This document shows positions 43,601 to 50,375 of a stretch of 64,000 bases of DNA, in pieces; the first letter of the stretch is position 1; every line of letters begins with the position of its first letter. The stretch covers positions 185,400-249,399 of the forward strand of contig NZ_LMUJ01000048.1 in NCBI RefSeq assembly GCF_009765975.1, given 5' to 3'. The DNA is from Acidisphaera sp. S103. Lineage in GTDB: Bacteria; Pseudomonadota; Alphaproteobacteria; Acetobacterales; Acetobacteraceae. Under the pieces are notes generated by a model, which searched no databases, had not been told where the DNA came from, and was given only the letters and a program-made list of their open reading frames with translations. A program made the position numbers and the translations under genes.

Positions 43601-45141
43601 TGCTCATGCGGGAGGACACCGCCGGCGCGGTGGAGGCATTGCAACGCGCGACCGAGGTCGCTCCGATGCTGGCTGAGGCCTGGGTCGGTTTGGCAACGGC
43701 GCAGTCCGGTCACGGGAATTACGAGGGCGCCTCGGACGCGTGGGAGGTCGCGCAGACGCTGCGGCCGGACGACCCCGGATTGCTGACCGAGTTCGCGGCG
43801 TCGCTGGCCGAACTGAAGCGCTTCGAGGAGGCGTTGGCAGCCTATCGACAGGCCGAGACCTTGGGGTCCGGCAATCCCCGCGTGCAATACGGCATTGCCG
43901 ACTGCCTGATGCACAGTGGCGACGTGGCAACGGCCGCCGACATATGCCGGCAAGCGCTCGTGATCACCCCGGATGCAAGGTTCTGGCTGTTGCTGGCCAA
44001 TTGTGAGGCCGCGTTGGGCCATTTTGACGCCGCCGCCGAGGCGTGCCGGCAAACCTTGGCGCTCGACCCTGCATCGGCGGGCGCGCTCCACGACCTGGTC
44101 GTTTTAGGACAGCGCCACGATGACGACGCGGTAAAGCAAGCGGCCAGGGTGGCGTTGGACGACCCGTCCCGGCTGGTGCGAGACCGCGTCTCGGCGGGCT
44201 TCGCGCTGGGGCAGGTGTGCGACCGGCATGGCGCGTATGACGAGGCTTTCGAGGCCTACGCCCTCGCCAACCGCCTGTTGCGTGAGGATCGCAACGCCCA
44301 TGGTTTCGTGTTTGATCGCGATAAATTTCGGAACTTGGTGGACCGGCAGATCGCGACGTTCGATCCACGCCTGTTCGCCGCCAGCACGGAATGGGGCGAT
44401 CCGTCCGAACAGCCGGTGTTCGTTGTCGGTATGCCGCGGTCCGGCACAAGCCTGGTGGAGCAGATCGCCGCCAGCCACAGGCTGGTGTTCGGCGCCGGTG
44501 AGCAGGCGGAGATATTCGGACTTCTGACCTCGTTGGAAACCGAACATGCAAGTCATCACCCTGTTGGGTGGACGCGTTCATCCGTTCGGCGCGAAGCCAC
44601 CGCCTATGTGCAACATCTCCGCGGTTTCGGCGGCGACGCCGCGCGGATTATCGACAAACAGCCGGATAACATCCTGTGTCTTGGCCAGATCGCCATATTG
44701 TTCCCGCGAGCCAGGATCGTGGTCTGCCGACGGGATCCGCGCGATATCAGCCTGTCCTGCTTCTTCCAGTATTTTCGCGACGACCCCCTGGTATGGACCG
44801 ACGACCAGGAGGATTGCGCGTTTCGGGCGCGCGAGATCGACCGCCTGATGGACCACTGGCGCAAGGTGCTGCCAATCCCCATCCTGGAGATCCAATACGA
44901 GACCTTGGTCGGCAACCTGGAACGCGAGAGCCGCCGGCTCATCGATTTCCTCGGACTGGACTGGGATCCGGCGTGCCTCGCTTTCCACGACACCGAACGA
45001 ACCGTGATGACCGCCAGTCACTGGCAGGTGCGGCAGCCGCTTTATACCGGTTCGATCGGCCGGTGGCGCCATTATCGACGCCACATCGGGCCGCTACTGC
45101 GGGCGTTGCAGGGGATGGTCCCGGCGGACGATTACGGCTGA
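37663..45141 (+). CDS. Giant four-module TPR-sulfotransferase
   Basis: One frame of 2,492 residues holds four TPR + sulfotransferase modules. The PAPS 5'-phosphosulfate loops (PRSGTT or PRSGTS in VGMPRSGTTLVEQI) begin at about residues 398, 1025, 1624 and 2258; each is followed about 90 residues later by VIDKLPDN or VIDKQPDN and the 3'-phosphate motif CRRDPRDVGLSCFFQ or a close form. Each module ends with the WQVRQPLY...GRWRHY block. Between them are TPR arrays of about 350-400 residues (for example EAEALYRRVLEQEPDHPDAL). The fold is that of TPST-like sulfotransferases (Sulfotransfer_3). Acceptors are unknown: exported proteins or polysaccharide are candidates. No signal peptide. The ATG has a poor Shine-Dalgarno and overlaps the stop of a 7-codon leader frame. 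Confidence 0.9.
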   Translation: MTEASDTATDIDAGLAHHEAGRLAQAEALYRRVLEQEPDHPDALNLLGVILQDTGNLTESIAVLSQAVAADPEFPEAFANLARAQCAAGDPAAAKRSSQRAIELDPDLAEAHLQLARSLLALQDDAAVVIAATRAAALAPDSADALLFLGHAQGKLKDYPAAAAAYRSAEQLAPDRYEVVLNLGIMLAELNQLDEATIYCQHAVTLKPDHASAYVALGGVLRRSEDFSGSVEALNQAVERAPDHLEVRLQQGDNYALMGRFDAAADCYNQLLALDPASSDALSRLAAIGKLPDAASAHGLLQATLNDPARSEIERLSAGFALGSLLDKAGNYEAAFATYAAANRLALESFAVSADRFDLPQFRRRLDQLRTAFVPSALEATAGWGNPSEVPVFIVGMPRSGTTLVEQILASHPKVHGASELKDMFEIAGRLEGDAPGLSPATWDPAAVRDQAAAQLARLQALGGSADRVIDKLPDNIMQLGHIAVLFPNARVIICRRDPRDVGLSCFFQRFRDGMAWAYDLTDTAARTSEIERLADHWRNVLPLRMVEINYETLIGDLKGESRRLIDFLGLEWDDACLSFHETQRAVQTASFWQVRQPLYSSSVGRWRHYCPYIQPLLDGLTGLVATDDTQLSVPRILAEARSFLLAGHIEPAESAYRLVIERQPDNIEALHRLGQLVRGRGDPRQAASLLRRAAAGRPGDGESLVELSRAYRAMGDFHASAETASEAVALNESDAAAQFLLGSARLDLNDPVGATEPLQRAIALAPEFADAQHYFAMACMRLKDFRSAAAALREAVRLNPDDAEYLTKFGRVLCELDEYTVALPSLRRAVELAPADGRVHLALVTALWGARDVAATEVACDKALLVAPDTAELWVHSGYCKAARGRFAEAADCYRKAIALEPDLDSPLYGLVSAGHLAEVQPDAARLRNVLDDPGKAQRERAGAGHALGELLDRAGDYDAAWDAYAAANQLARASHQATGRAFDPIALDAYVETIIANFPPGTFPATTGSGNASDLPVFVVGMPRSGTTLVEQIASSHRTVFGAGERDDIRNIVVRLQAGQADPRPIAWDPAAIAHEAAAHLQKLRLWGGDATRVIDKLPDNFQWLGPIAMLFPRARVIICRRDLRDVGLSCYLQHFGDNLPWATSLADIACRAQTFERLVSHWRAVLPLDILEVQYEDLVHNLEFESRRLIEFLGLEWDPACLAFHETERAVTTASQWQVRQPLFTNSIGRWRHYSGHLQPLLAGLAGLVPSDGDADWDSLAAEPAAALTIAVSHHRGGRLDYAEPIYQALLRRDPDDAATLHLLGLLRLDRGQPAEAIALITHSLALRPNVAAVLAALARAHCAGGDAEAAVEVARQAAGLDPNLPEAWAALATALTRLKDDEAATQAWHAALALKPGDPGLLIDFAGSLVQLDHLDQALATYRQAASLAPGDPRALFGVAHAQLHAGDAATAADTCRHALETMPDWSRMWMLLANCEAMRGRFDAAAEAYRRTLALEPGLIDAFHDLVSMEGRFDDIAATHVAQNVLEDPARPVRDRVAAGFALGKIHDRSGAYDQAFAAFALGNRLLRDDRAARGYVFDRNQFRALVDRQIAAINRQTFAVTAGWGNPSEAPVFIVGMPRSGTSLVEQIAASHPLVFGAGEQSEIFHILTTLDGGPTVRRPAVAWDREAVRRETLAHVRYLRGLGGDAVRVIDKQPDNIQCLGQIAVLFPHARIVVCRRDLRDVGLSCFFQYFREDELTWPDDLVDCAFRAREVERLMDHWRKVLPFPILEIDYETLIANPESESRRLIDFLGLEWDPACLAFHETERTVMTASHWQVRQPLYASSVGRWRHYRRHLQPLLAGLAGLVPSDGDDDWDSLASDPATALAIAVSHYQGGRPDHAEPIYRAVLRHNPDDPVALHLLGLLVLDRGDPAESIALITRSLTLRPDLAPVLADLSGAHRAAGNAEPAVEAARHAVAIDPALPVALVQLGYALLMREDTAGAVEALQRATEVAPMLAEAWVGLATAQSGHGNYEGASDAWEVAQTLRPDDPGLLTEFAASLAELKRFEEALAAYRQAETLGSGNPRVQYGIADCLMHSGDVATAADICRQALVITPDARFWLLLANCEAALGHFDAAAEACRQTLALDPASAGALHDLVVLGQRHDDDAVKQAARVALDDPSRLVRDRVSAGFALGQVCDRHGAYDEAFEAYALANRLLREDRNAHGFVFDRDKFRNLVDRQIATFDPRLFAASTEWGDPSEQPVFVVGMPRSGTSLVEQIAASHRLVFGAGEQAEIFGLLTSLETEHASHHPVGWTRSSVRREATAYVQHLRGFGGDAARIIDKQPDNILCLGQIAILFPRARIVVCRRDPRDISLSCFFQYFRDDPLVWTDDQEDCAFRAREIDRLMDHWRKVLPIPILEIQYETLVGNLERESRRLIDFLGLDWDPACLAFHDTERTVMTASHWQVRQPLYTGSIGRWRHYRRHIGPLLRALQGMVPADDYG

Positions 45142-45173
45142 ATCGCTGCGTGGCGTCCGGTCACGCACGCATC

Positions 45174-46118
45174 TCAGGCCGCGACACCTGCCCGAACCCC
45201 GAGTACATGCGCAATCGCATACGTCAGGTCCGGACGGTTCAGCGTGTAGAAGTGGAATTCATCCACACCGTTCGCCTGTAGCAGCCGAACCTGCTCCGCC
45301 GCGACCACCATGCCGACCATCCGGCGGGTTTCCGGGTCGCTTTCGGTGCCCTCGAACAACCGCCCCATCCAGGCTGGCACGCTGGCACCGCACATGTCGG
45401 AAAACTTTACAGCCTGCGCGAAATTGGACACGGGCATGATGCCCGGCACAATCGGGGCGGTAATTCCGGCCGCCAAACACAAGTCCAGGAAGCGCAGATA
45501 GGTCGAGGTATCGAAAAAGTACTGGGTGATCGCTCGGGTTGCCCCGGCGTCCAGCTTGCGCTTCAGGTTCTCCAAATCCCCCACTGGGCTGGATGCACCT
45601 GGATGCACCTCCGGATAGGCCGCGACGGAAATCTCGAAAGCCGCCACCTTGTGCAGCCCGGCAACCAAGTCGGCGGCATAATGATAACCGCCCGGGTGCG
45701 GCTCATACGCCTGGCCCGGCGGCGGATCGCCGCGCAGCGCGACGATGTGGCGCACGCCCGCCTCCCAGTAGCCACGCGCGACCTCGTTCACCTCATCCTG
45801 CGTCGCGCCGATACAGGTCAGGTGCGCGGCGGGCACCAGGCTGGTTTCTTTCACGATCCGGGCGACCGTGGCATGGGTGCGCGCCTGGGTCGTCCCACCG
45901 GCGCCATAGGTCACCGACACGAACCGCGGTGCCAGCGGGGCCAGCCGGTTGATGCAGGTCCAAAGCTGTTGCTCCAGCGCCTCAGTGCGCGGCGGAAAGA
46001 ACTCGAACGAGAGTTTCGGCGCGGGGTGGCCGGCCAGCCGCATCGGCAGCGCGGAAAAGCGCGGGCCGGTCAGCCAGCGCTGCAATGTGGCGGAGGCGGT
46101 GTCGGTCTGTTCGTCCAT
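45174..46118 (-). CDS. metF: Methylenetetrahydrofolate reductase
   Basis: A 314-residue FAD-dependent TIM barrel that makes 5-methyl-THF for methionine synthesis. Landmarks: LSFEFFPPRTE near residue 35 (the catalytic-type Glu), FVSVTYGAGGTTQARTH, PAAHLTCIGATQDEV, VALRGDPP, GGYHYAADLV, and AITQYFFDTSTYLRFLDLC. The C-terminus FHFYTLNRPDLTYAIAHVLG is typical. It is slightly longer at the N-terminus than E. coli MetF (a 30-residue extension MDEQTDTASATLQRW). Divergent from mlaA; the 215 bases between show no SAM-type riboswitch that I can recognise. Confidence 0.96.
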   Translation of the reverse strand: MDEQTDTASATLQRWLTGPRFSALPMRLAGHPAPKLSFEFFPPRTEALEQQLWTCINRLAPLAPRFVSVTYGAGGTTQARTHATVARIVKETSLVPAAHLTCIGATQDEVNEVARGYWEAGVRHIVALRGDPPPGQAYEPHPGGYHYAADLVAGLHKVAAFEISVAAYPEVHPGASSPVGDLENLKRKLDAGATRAITQYFFDTSTYLRFLDLCLAAGITAPIVPGIMPVSNFAQAVKFSDMCGASVPAWMGRLFEGTESDPETRRMVGMVVAAEQVRLLQANGVDEFHFYTLNRPDLTYAIAHVLGVRAGVAA

Positions 46119-46336
46119 TGCCGCTGAATCCTAGGTTTTGACCCGAAACGCAAGTGAATCCCGCCGGGGCCGATGTGGGAATTCCCTAACCGGCCCGCTT
46201 CGTGGTATGCGCTTGCCGCTGCGTGGTTCACGGAAAACTCAATACCGGGGTGTTCCAATTCGCTGCACACTCGCCATGTGACCGTCTGCCGGGACACGCG
46301 CGCTGTAGTCGCGTCCGGAACTAACCCGAGGAATTG

Positions 46337-47161
46337 ATGCGACCTAGTCCTATTTCCCGCCCATCGTTCTCCGGGACGGCCAGATTTTTCGCTGTCTTGG
46401 CCCTGGTCGGCTTGGGTCTGTCCGCGTGCGCGACCAAGCCGCCGGCGAGCGACCCCGACGCCTTGGCCGACTATCAGCAGACGAATGATCCGCTGGAACC
46501 GACCAACCGGGTCTTCTACGCGATCAACAACGGTCTCGACACGGTCATCCTGCGGCCGGCGGCGCTGGCCTATCGCTTCGCGGTGCCTGCCCCGGTGCGC
46601 GACGGCATCCATAATGTGCTGTCCAACCTCGGCACGCCCGTCGAGCTCGGCAACGACGTGTTGGAAGGCAAACCCCGGCGCGCCGGCGACACGACGATGC
46701 GCTTCCTGATCAACACGACGGCCGGCGTTGGCGGCATCTTCGACGTGGCGAAGAAGTTGGGCTACCCGGATCACGACGCCGATTTCGGCATGACTTTGGC
46801 GCTGTGGGGCGTCCCGGAGGGGCCGTTCCTGTATCTGCCGGTCCTGGGACCCAGCGACCCACGCGATGCCACGGGCTTCGGCGTGGACATCCTGATGGAC
46901 CCGTTCACATGGATGGGTCCACCCAGCAGCACCGGCCTCACGGTGTTCAAATGGACGCGCTATGGGCTGAACGCAGTTGACTCGCGGGAGCGCGTGCTTG
47001 ATGCCCTCGACTCGATCAAGAAGACGGCCCTCGATCCGTACGCGACGTTCCGCAGCCTGTATCGCCAGCATCGTCACGCCCAGATTGAGGAGTTGCGCAA
47101 CGACCATCGTGCCACGGTCCCGGACTGGTTCCCACAGCCGGCGGCCGCGTCCGCGAAGTGA
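46337..47161 (+). CDS. mlaA: MlaA/VacJ family lipoprotein
   Basis: A 274-residue outer-membrane lipoprotein that removes mislocalised phospholipid from the outer leaflet. A signal peptide with lipobox LSAC places the lipid-modified Cys at residue 31. The family body begins TNDPLEPTNRVFYAINNGLD and has PVRDGIHNVLSNLGTPVELGNDVL, TTAGVGGIFDVAKKLG, FGMTLALWGVPEGPFLYLPV and DALDSIKKTALDPYATFRSLYRQ. The ATG is preceded by GAGGAAT. The periplasmic carrier mlaC follows 30 bases later, but the mlaFED transporter genes are not here. Confidence 0.95.
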   Translation: MRPSPISRPSFSGTARFFAVLALVGLGLSACATKPPASDPDALADYQQTNDPLEPTNRVFYAINNGLDTVILRPAALAYRFAVPAPVRDGIHNVLSNLGTPVELGNDVLEGKPRRAGDTTMRFLINTTAGVGGIFDVAKKLGYPDHDADFGMTLALWGVPEGPFLYLPVLGPSDPRDATGFGVDILMDPFTWMGPPSSTGLTVFKWTRYGLNAVDSRERVLDALDSIKKTALDPYATFRSLYRQHRHAQIEELRNDHRATVPDWFPQPAAASAK

Positions 47162-47191
47162 TCGATCCCGTTACCGGAGTTCGGATATAAT

Positions 47192-47791
47192 ATGACTTAC
47201 CGTCGGCACTTTCTGACCTTCGCCGCCGCATCGGCGCTGTTCCCGCTCTCCGTCCGCGGCCAAGGCACCGACAAGGCTGCCGCGTTCGTGAAATCAACCG
47301 GTGACAGACTGGTCGCGATCGTCAACGGCCCTGGTTCGGCCGTATCGAAGCGTGCGGCCATGACCCAGGTCCTGGACGCCGACGTCGATGTCGACGGGAT
47401 CGGCAAATTCTGCCTTGGCCGCTTTTGGCGCCAGGCGACGCCGCAGCAGCAGCAGCAATATCTGGCGCTGTTCCACGAGGTTCTGGTCACCAATATCACC
47501 TCCAAGCTCGGGGAATACCAGGGTGTGACATTCACCATGGGCCGCACCAAGCCACAGGATGAGGAGGCGGCAGTCTCGACCACGGTGGTCCGCCCCAACA
47601 ATCCGCCCACCGCGGTCGATTGGATCATCGCCAATCCATCGACCGATCCCAAGATTATCGATGTGGTGGCGGAGGGCACGTCGCTGCGGCTGACCCAGCG
47701 CCAGGATTACGCATCCTACCTGACGCACAACCACGACAGCGTCGACGCGCTGATCGCGGCGATGAAGAATCAGGTCTCGCGAAGCGGGTAA
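47192..47791 (+). CDS. mlaC: MlaC/Ttg2D family phospholipid-binding protein
   Basis: A 199-residue periplasmic carrier that shuttles phospholipid between MlaA at the outer membrane and the inner-membrane Mla transporter. The body has VDVDGIGKFCLGRFWRQATP and QQQQYLALFHEVLVTNITSKLG, the classic MlaC core. The N-terminus MTYRRHFLTFAAASALFPLS is an RRxFL signal of twin-arginine type, less usual for MlaC. The ATG lies 30 bases after mlaA, so the two genes are an operon for the periplasmic half of the pathway. Confidence 0.92.
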   Translation: MTYRRHFLTFAAASALFPLSVRGQGTDKAAAFVKSTGDRLVAIVNGPGSAVSKRAAMTQVLDADVDVDGIGKFCLGRFWRQATPQQQQQYLALFHEVLVTNITSKLGEYQGVTFTMGRTKPQDEEAAVSTTVVRPNNPPTAVDWIIANPSTDPKIIDVVAEGTSLRLTQRQDYASYLTHNHDSVDALIAAMKNQVSRSG

Positions 47792-47841
47792 CGGACCGGC
47801 GCTCCCCGAGCGTCAGCTAAATCGGTCCGGCAAAGCGTGGA

Positions 47842-48342
47842 TCAAACGATGCTTTCGTACAGGATCATCGTATAGCCGCGTTGCTCGAACGACCCGGCTT
47901 CCCGCATGCCGATGCCACCGAGCACCATGCGGGAGCCGAAATTGCTTTCGCGGGCGGCCGCGACGATGCGGGACAAACCGGCTCGGTCGTGCCCAAAACG
48001 CAGGGCGGCGAAAGCGGCTTCCCGTGCCAGTCCGCGCCCCTGAGCCTCGGGCCACAGGGCGAAGCGCAATGCCACCCCACGGCCATCCGTCCGGTGCTCC
48101 AAACCGGTGATCCCGACGAAACGGCCGGATTCACGGATCGCCCAGATGCCGAAGCCGTGCTGCCCCCATGCGATCACGTTGTGCGCCAGGTCGTCGGCCG
48201 TCTGCGTGAGGTCGCGAACGCCGCCCAGCATGACGGCGAAAACGGCGGGATCGGCCTTGATCGCCCGCAGGTCGGCCAGATCGCCGCCTCCCACGGGACT
48301 CAGGACAAGCCTGGCGGTTCGCAGCACCCAGGCCGGGTTCAT
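47842..48342 (-). CDS. GNAT-family N-acetyltransferase
   Basis: A 166-residue acetyltransferase of the RimJ/RimL-like group. It starts MNPAWVLRTARLVLSPVGGG (the TxRLxL N-terminus), has GHQ-free IWAIRESGRFVGITGLEHRT, then the acetyl-CoA loop FALWPEAQGRGLAREAAFAA (Q-x-x-G-x-A type) and SRIVAAARESNFGSRMVLGG near the end. The acceptor cannot be predicted. It follows the class II aldolase gene by 39 bases on the same strand and may share its transcript. Confidence 0.88.
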   Translation of the reverse strand: MNPAWVLRTARLVLSPVGGGDLADLRAIKADPAVFAVMLGGVRDLTQTADDLAHNVIAWGQHGFGIWAIRESGRFVGITGLEHRTDGRGVALRFALWPEAQGRGLAREAAFAALRFGHDRAGLSRIVAAARESNFGSRMVLGGIGMREAGSFEQRGYTMILYESIV

Positions 48343-48381
48343 GGCGGGCCCGGCGCGACGGTTTGTTCAGCCGCGGGGAAA

Positions 48382-49125
48382 TCAGGAACGGTAGCCGGGA
48401 TCGATCGTATCGAGTTGTCGAAGATACGCCGGCCACTCGGCCGACGCCCGTCCCCGGTCATGCTGTTCGTATTGTGCCGCGACCCGTTCGCACACGTTCC
48501 CCGGGATTTCCAGCAATTCGGCACCCGTCGCTTCCATTTGCAACTGGATCCGTGCCGCGCGCACGAACTCCTTCATCAGTGAGAACGCCTCGCGCGCGGT
48601 TTCCCCGACGGTGGTGATGCCGTGGTGGCGCATGATCAGGGCGCGATTCTTCCCCAGCGCGGCGACGATGCGCTCACGTTCGTCGAAGCTGTCGGTCAGG
48701 CCTTCGTAATCGTGGTAGCCGACGCGGTTGTAGAAGCGCATGGAATTCTGCGACAGCGGCCGCAGCCCGTGCTTCAGCCCGGAGAGCGCGATGCCTTCCT
48801 CCGGATGGACGTGAACGGAACACTGAACGTCCGGCCGGCCGCGCAGGACGCCGCTGTGCAACGTGAAGCCGGGACGATTGACGCCCGACCGCTCATCCAG
48901 GTCGTCGTCCATGCTGACCTCGACCAGGTTGGAGGCGGTGACTTCGGTGTAGAGCAGTTCATGCCGCTTGATCAGGAAATGGCGTGGGTTGGACGGAACG
49001 CGCATGGCGGCATGGTTGAAGATCACATCGCCCCAGCCGTAATGGGCGAGCAGCCGGTAAACGGCCGCGAGATCGAGCCTGGCCTGGTAGTCGGTGTCTG
49101 CTTGAATTCCGGTTTCGGCGTCCAT
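48382..49125 (-). CDS. Class II aldolase/adducin family protein
   Basis: A 247-residue zinc-dependent aldolase-fold protein. LAAVYRLLAHYGWGDVIFNH opens the fold, CSVHVHPEEGIALS holds two of the metal histidines and RALIMRHHGITTVGETAREAF another His pair. Typical members cleave or epimerise phosphosugars, but relatives without close sugar-gene neighbours are of unknown substrate. The ATG at 49125 has GGGAG upstream and removes a 20-residue extension that has no family resemblance. A GNAT gene follows. Confidence 0.88.
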   Translation of the reverse strand: MDAETGIQADTDYQARLDLAAVYRLLAHYGWGDVIFNHAAMRVPSNPRHFLIKRHELLYTEVTASNLVEVSMDDDLDERSGVNRPGFTLHSGVLRGRPDVQCSVHVHPEEGIALSGLKHGLRPLSQNSMRFYNRVGYHDYEGLTDSFDERERIVAALGKNRALIMRHHGITTVGETAREAFSLMKEFVRAARIQLQMEATGAELLEIPGNVCERVAAQYEQHDRGRASAEWPAYLRQLDTIDPGYRS

Positions 49126-49247
49126 CGGCGTGTCTCCCAACACGATGTCGATGCTTCGAATACCGCCGGGACGCGGACAGGGCAAATGGTTGCGTGCGTG
49201 GGCGGCCCGATACTAGGGTTGGCGGATCGGTAAGGGGGGGCGCCGGG

Positions 49248-49634
49248 ATGAATATCAAGAAAGGCTACAAACAGCTTCTTGCCGAAGCGAACGCGGAAAT
49301 CGAAACGGTGCCGGTGGAAAGTGCGATCGGTCTCGTGGGCAATCCCGATGTGGTGTTCGTCGATCTGCGCGACCCGCGGGAACGGGAGCGCGAGGGCAAG
49401 ATGCCTGATGCCTTCGCGTGCACGCGCGGCATGCTGGAGTTTTGGATCGACCCGGAAAGCCCCTACGCCAAGCCTGTTTTCACCGAACCGAAACGTTTTA
49501 TCTTCTTCTGCGCCGGCGGGTGGCGCTCTGCTTTGGCGGCGAAGACCGCGCAGGATATGGGGTTGGAGAACGTCGCCCACATAGAGGGCGGCTTTGGCGC
49601 CTGGAAAAAGGCGGGCGGCCCGGTCACGAACTGA
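49248..49634 (+). CDS. Rhodanese-like domain protein
   Basis: A 128-residue single rhodanese domain. VVFVDLRDPREREREGKMP is the N-terminal domain signature and FFCAGGWRSALAAKTAQDMG carries the persulfide cysteine (Cys88) in a six-residue active loop. GGFGAWKKAGGPV is the usual end. It may carry sulfur for detoxification or cofactor synthesis, but no partner enzyme is near. The ATG at 49248 was chosen by the family N-terminus; the gene is divergent from the class II aldolase gene. Confidence 0.9.
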   Translation: MNIKKGYKQLLAEANAEIETVPVESAIGLVGNPDVVFVDLRDPREREREGKMPDAFACTRGMLEFWIDPESPYAKPVFTEPKRFIFFCAGGWRSALAAKTAQDMGLENVAHIEGGFGAWKKAGGPVTN

Positions 49635-49635
49635 G

Positions 49636-49745
49636 GAAGGTCCGGGCTTTGCCCGGAACCCGCAAAGGGTCGGCGACCCTTTGATCCGGCTTAAAGGCGC
49701 GTCGCTCCTTGGAGGCTCCCCGATCTCCCCTAGGTCCGGGACCCC
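49636..49745. repeat. Dispersed intergenic repeat, family A, copy 3
   Basis: Starts with CCGGGCTTTGCCCGG, then AAAGGGTCGGCGACCCTTT and the GCTCCTTGGAGG part, and a final CCGATCTCCCC. It is a variant of the other copies, with the CCAAGG half degraded. It lies just after the rhodanese gene and enters the 3' end of the convergent DUF2939 gene. Confidence 0.65.
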
Positions 49746-50248
49746 GCCTCCAGCAGATCGGCCGGCAACCACACACGCTGCACGCGCCATGCGCCGTGCC
49801 GTAAATCCATTTCCAACTTGATCACATCGGCCTGACCCGGCGGCTTAAGGCTGACCATAAACGTCGTCGGACTGTCGAAGAACGCCCAATTCACATGGAC
49901 ATCGGCGCCCCGCGGCTGGGGACGAACGGGTTCGGTCGCGGCGGCGGCCAGCAGCGCCTTTGGCGTTATCGCCTGATCAATGGCGCTCGACGCGATTCCG
50001 CGTGCAAACGACGCACCGAAGGGGGGCAGTGCGGCGCTGGCCTTCTGATCGGGAGCATCGGCGGCCAGGTCGCACATATCCTCCTTGATCCCCTCCCGCA
50101 CCGCCGGCCAATCGACCAGCGCTTCCAGCGTGGCTGCGTCGGCGCTGCGGATCGCCGACCCAAGGCGATACAACGCCACATACGGGTAGGCGACATAGGC
50201 GACACCCACACTCAGAACCGTCGCAAGAAGTGGCCATCTGGCACGCAT
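49730..50248 (-). CDS. DUF2939 domain protein
   Basis: A 172-residue protein with an N-terminal hydrophobic helix (WPLLATVLSVGVAYVAYPYV, about 5-24), a signal anchor, and the DUF2939 core YRLGSAIRSADAATLEALVD then PAVREGIKEDMCDL. Function is unknown; members are predicted to be exported or membrane-anchored. The ATG at 50248 was chosen because the anchor then starts near the N-terminus. The gene ends within repeat A copy 3 and is read in the same direction as the DAP ammonia-lyase gene. Confidence 0.8.
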   Translation of the reverse strand: MRARWPLLATVLSVGVAYVAYPYVALYRLGSAIRSADAATLEALVDWPAVREGIKEDMCDLAADAPDQKASAALPPFGASFARGIASSAIDQAITPKALLAAAATEPVRPQPRGADVHVNWAFFDSPTTFMVSLKPPGQADVIKLEMDLRHGAWRVQRVWLPADLLEAGSRT

Positions 50249-50375
50249 CTGTACGCTCCGTCGCAAAAGGGTCTCATTTTGAGGCCGTCGCTGGACATCC
50301 GGCAGCATAACGCGGCTGACGGGGTTTCGTCTGTCGCTCTTTCAAGACAATACGCCACAACTGGTTGATAACAGG

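Noticed and set aside
37663-45141. A tandem DNA repeat or CRISPR-like array
   Set aside because: The repetition is protein-coding: TPR and sulfotransferase modules in one open frame, with third-position divergence.
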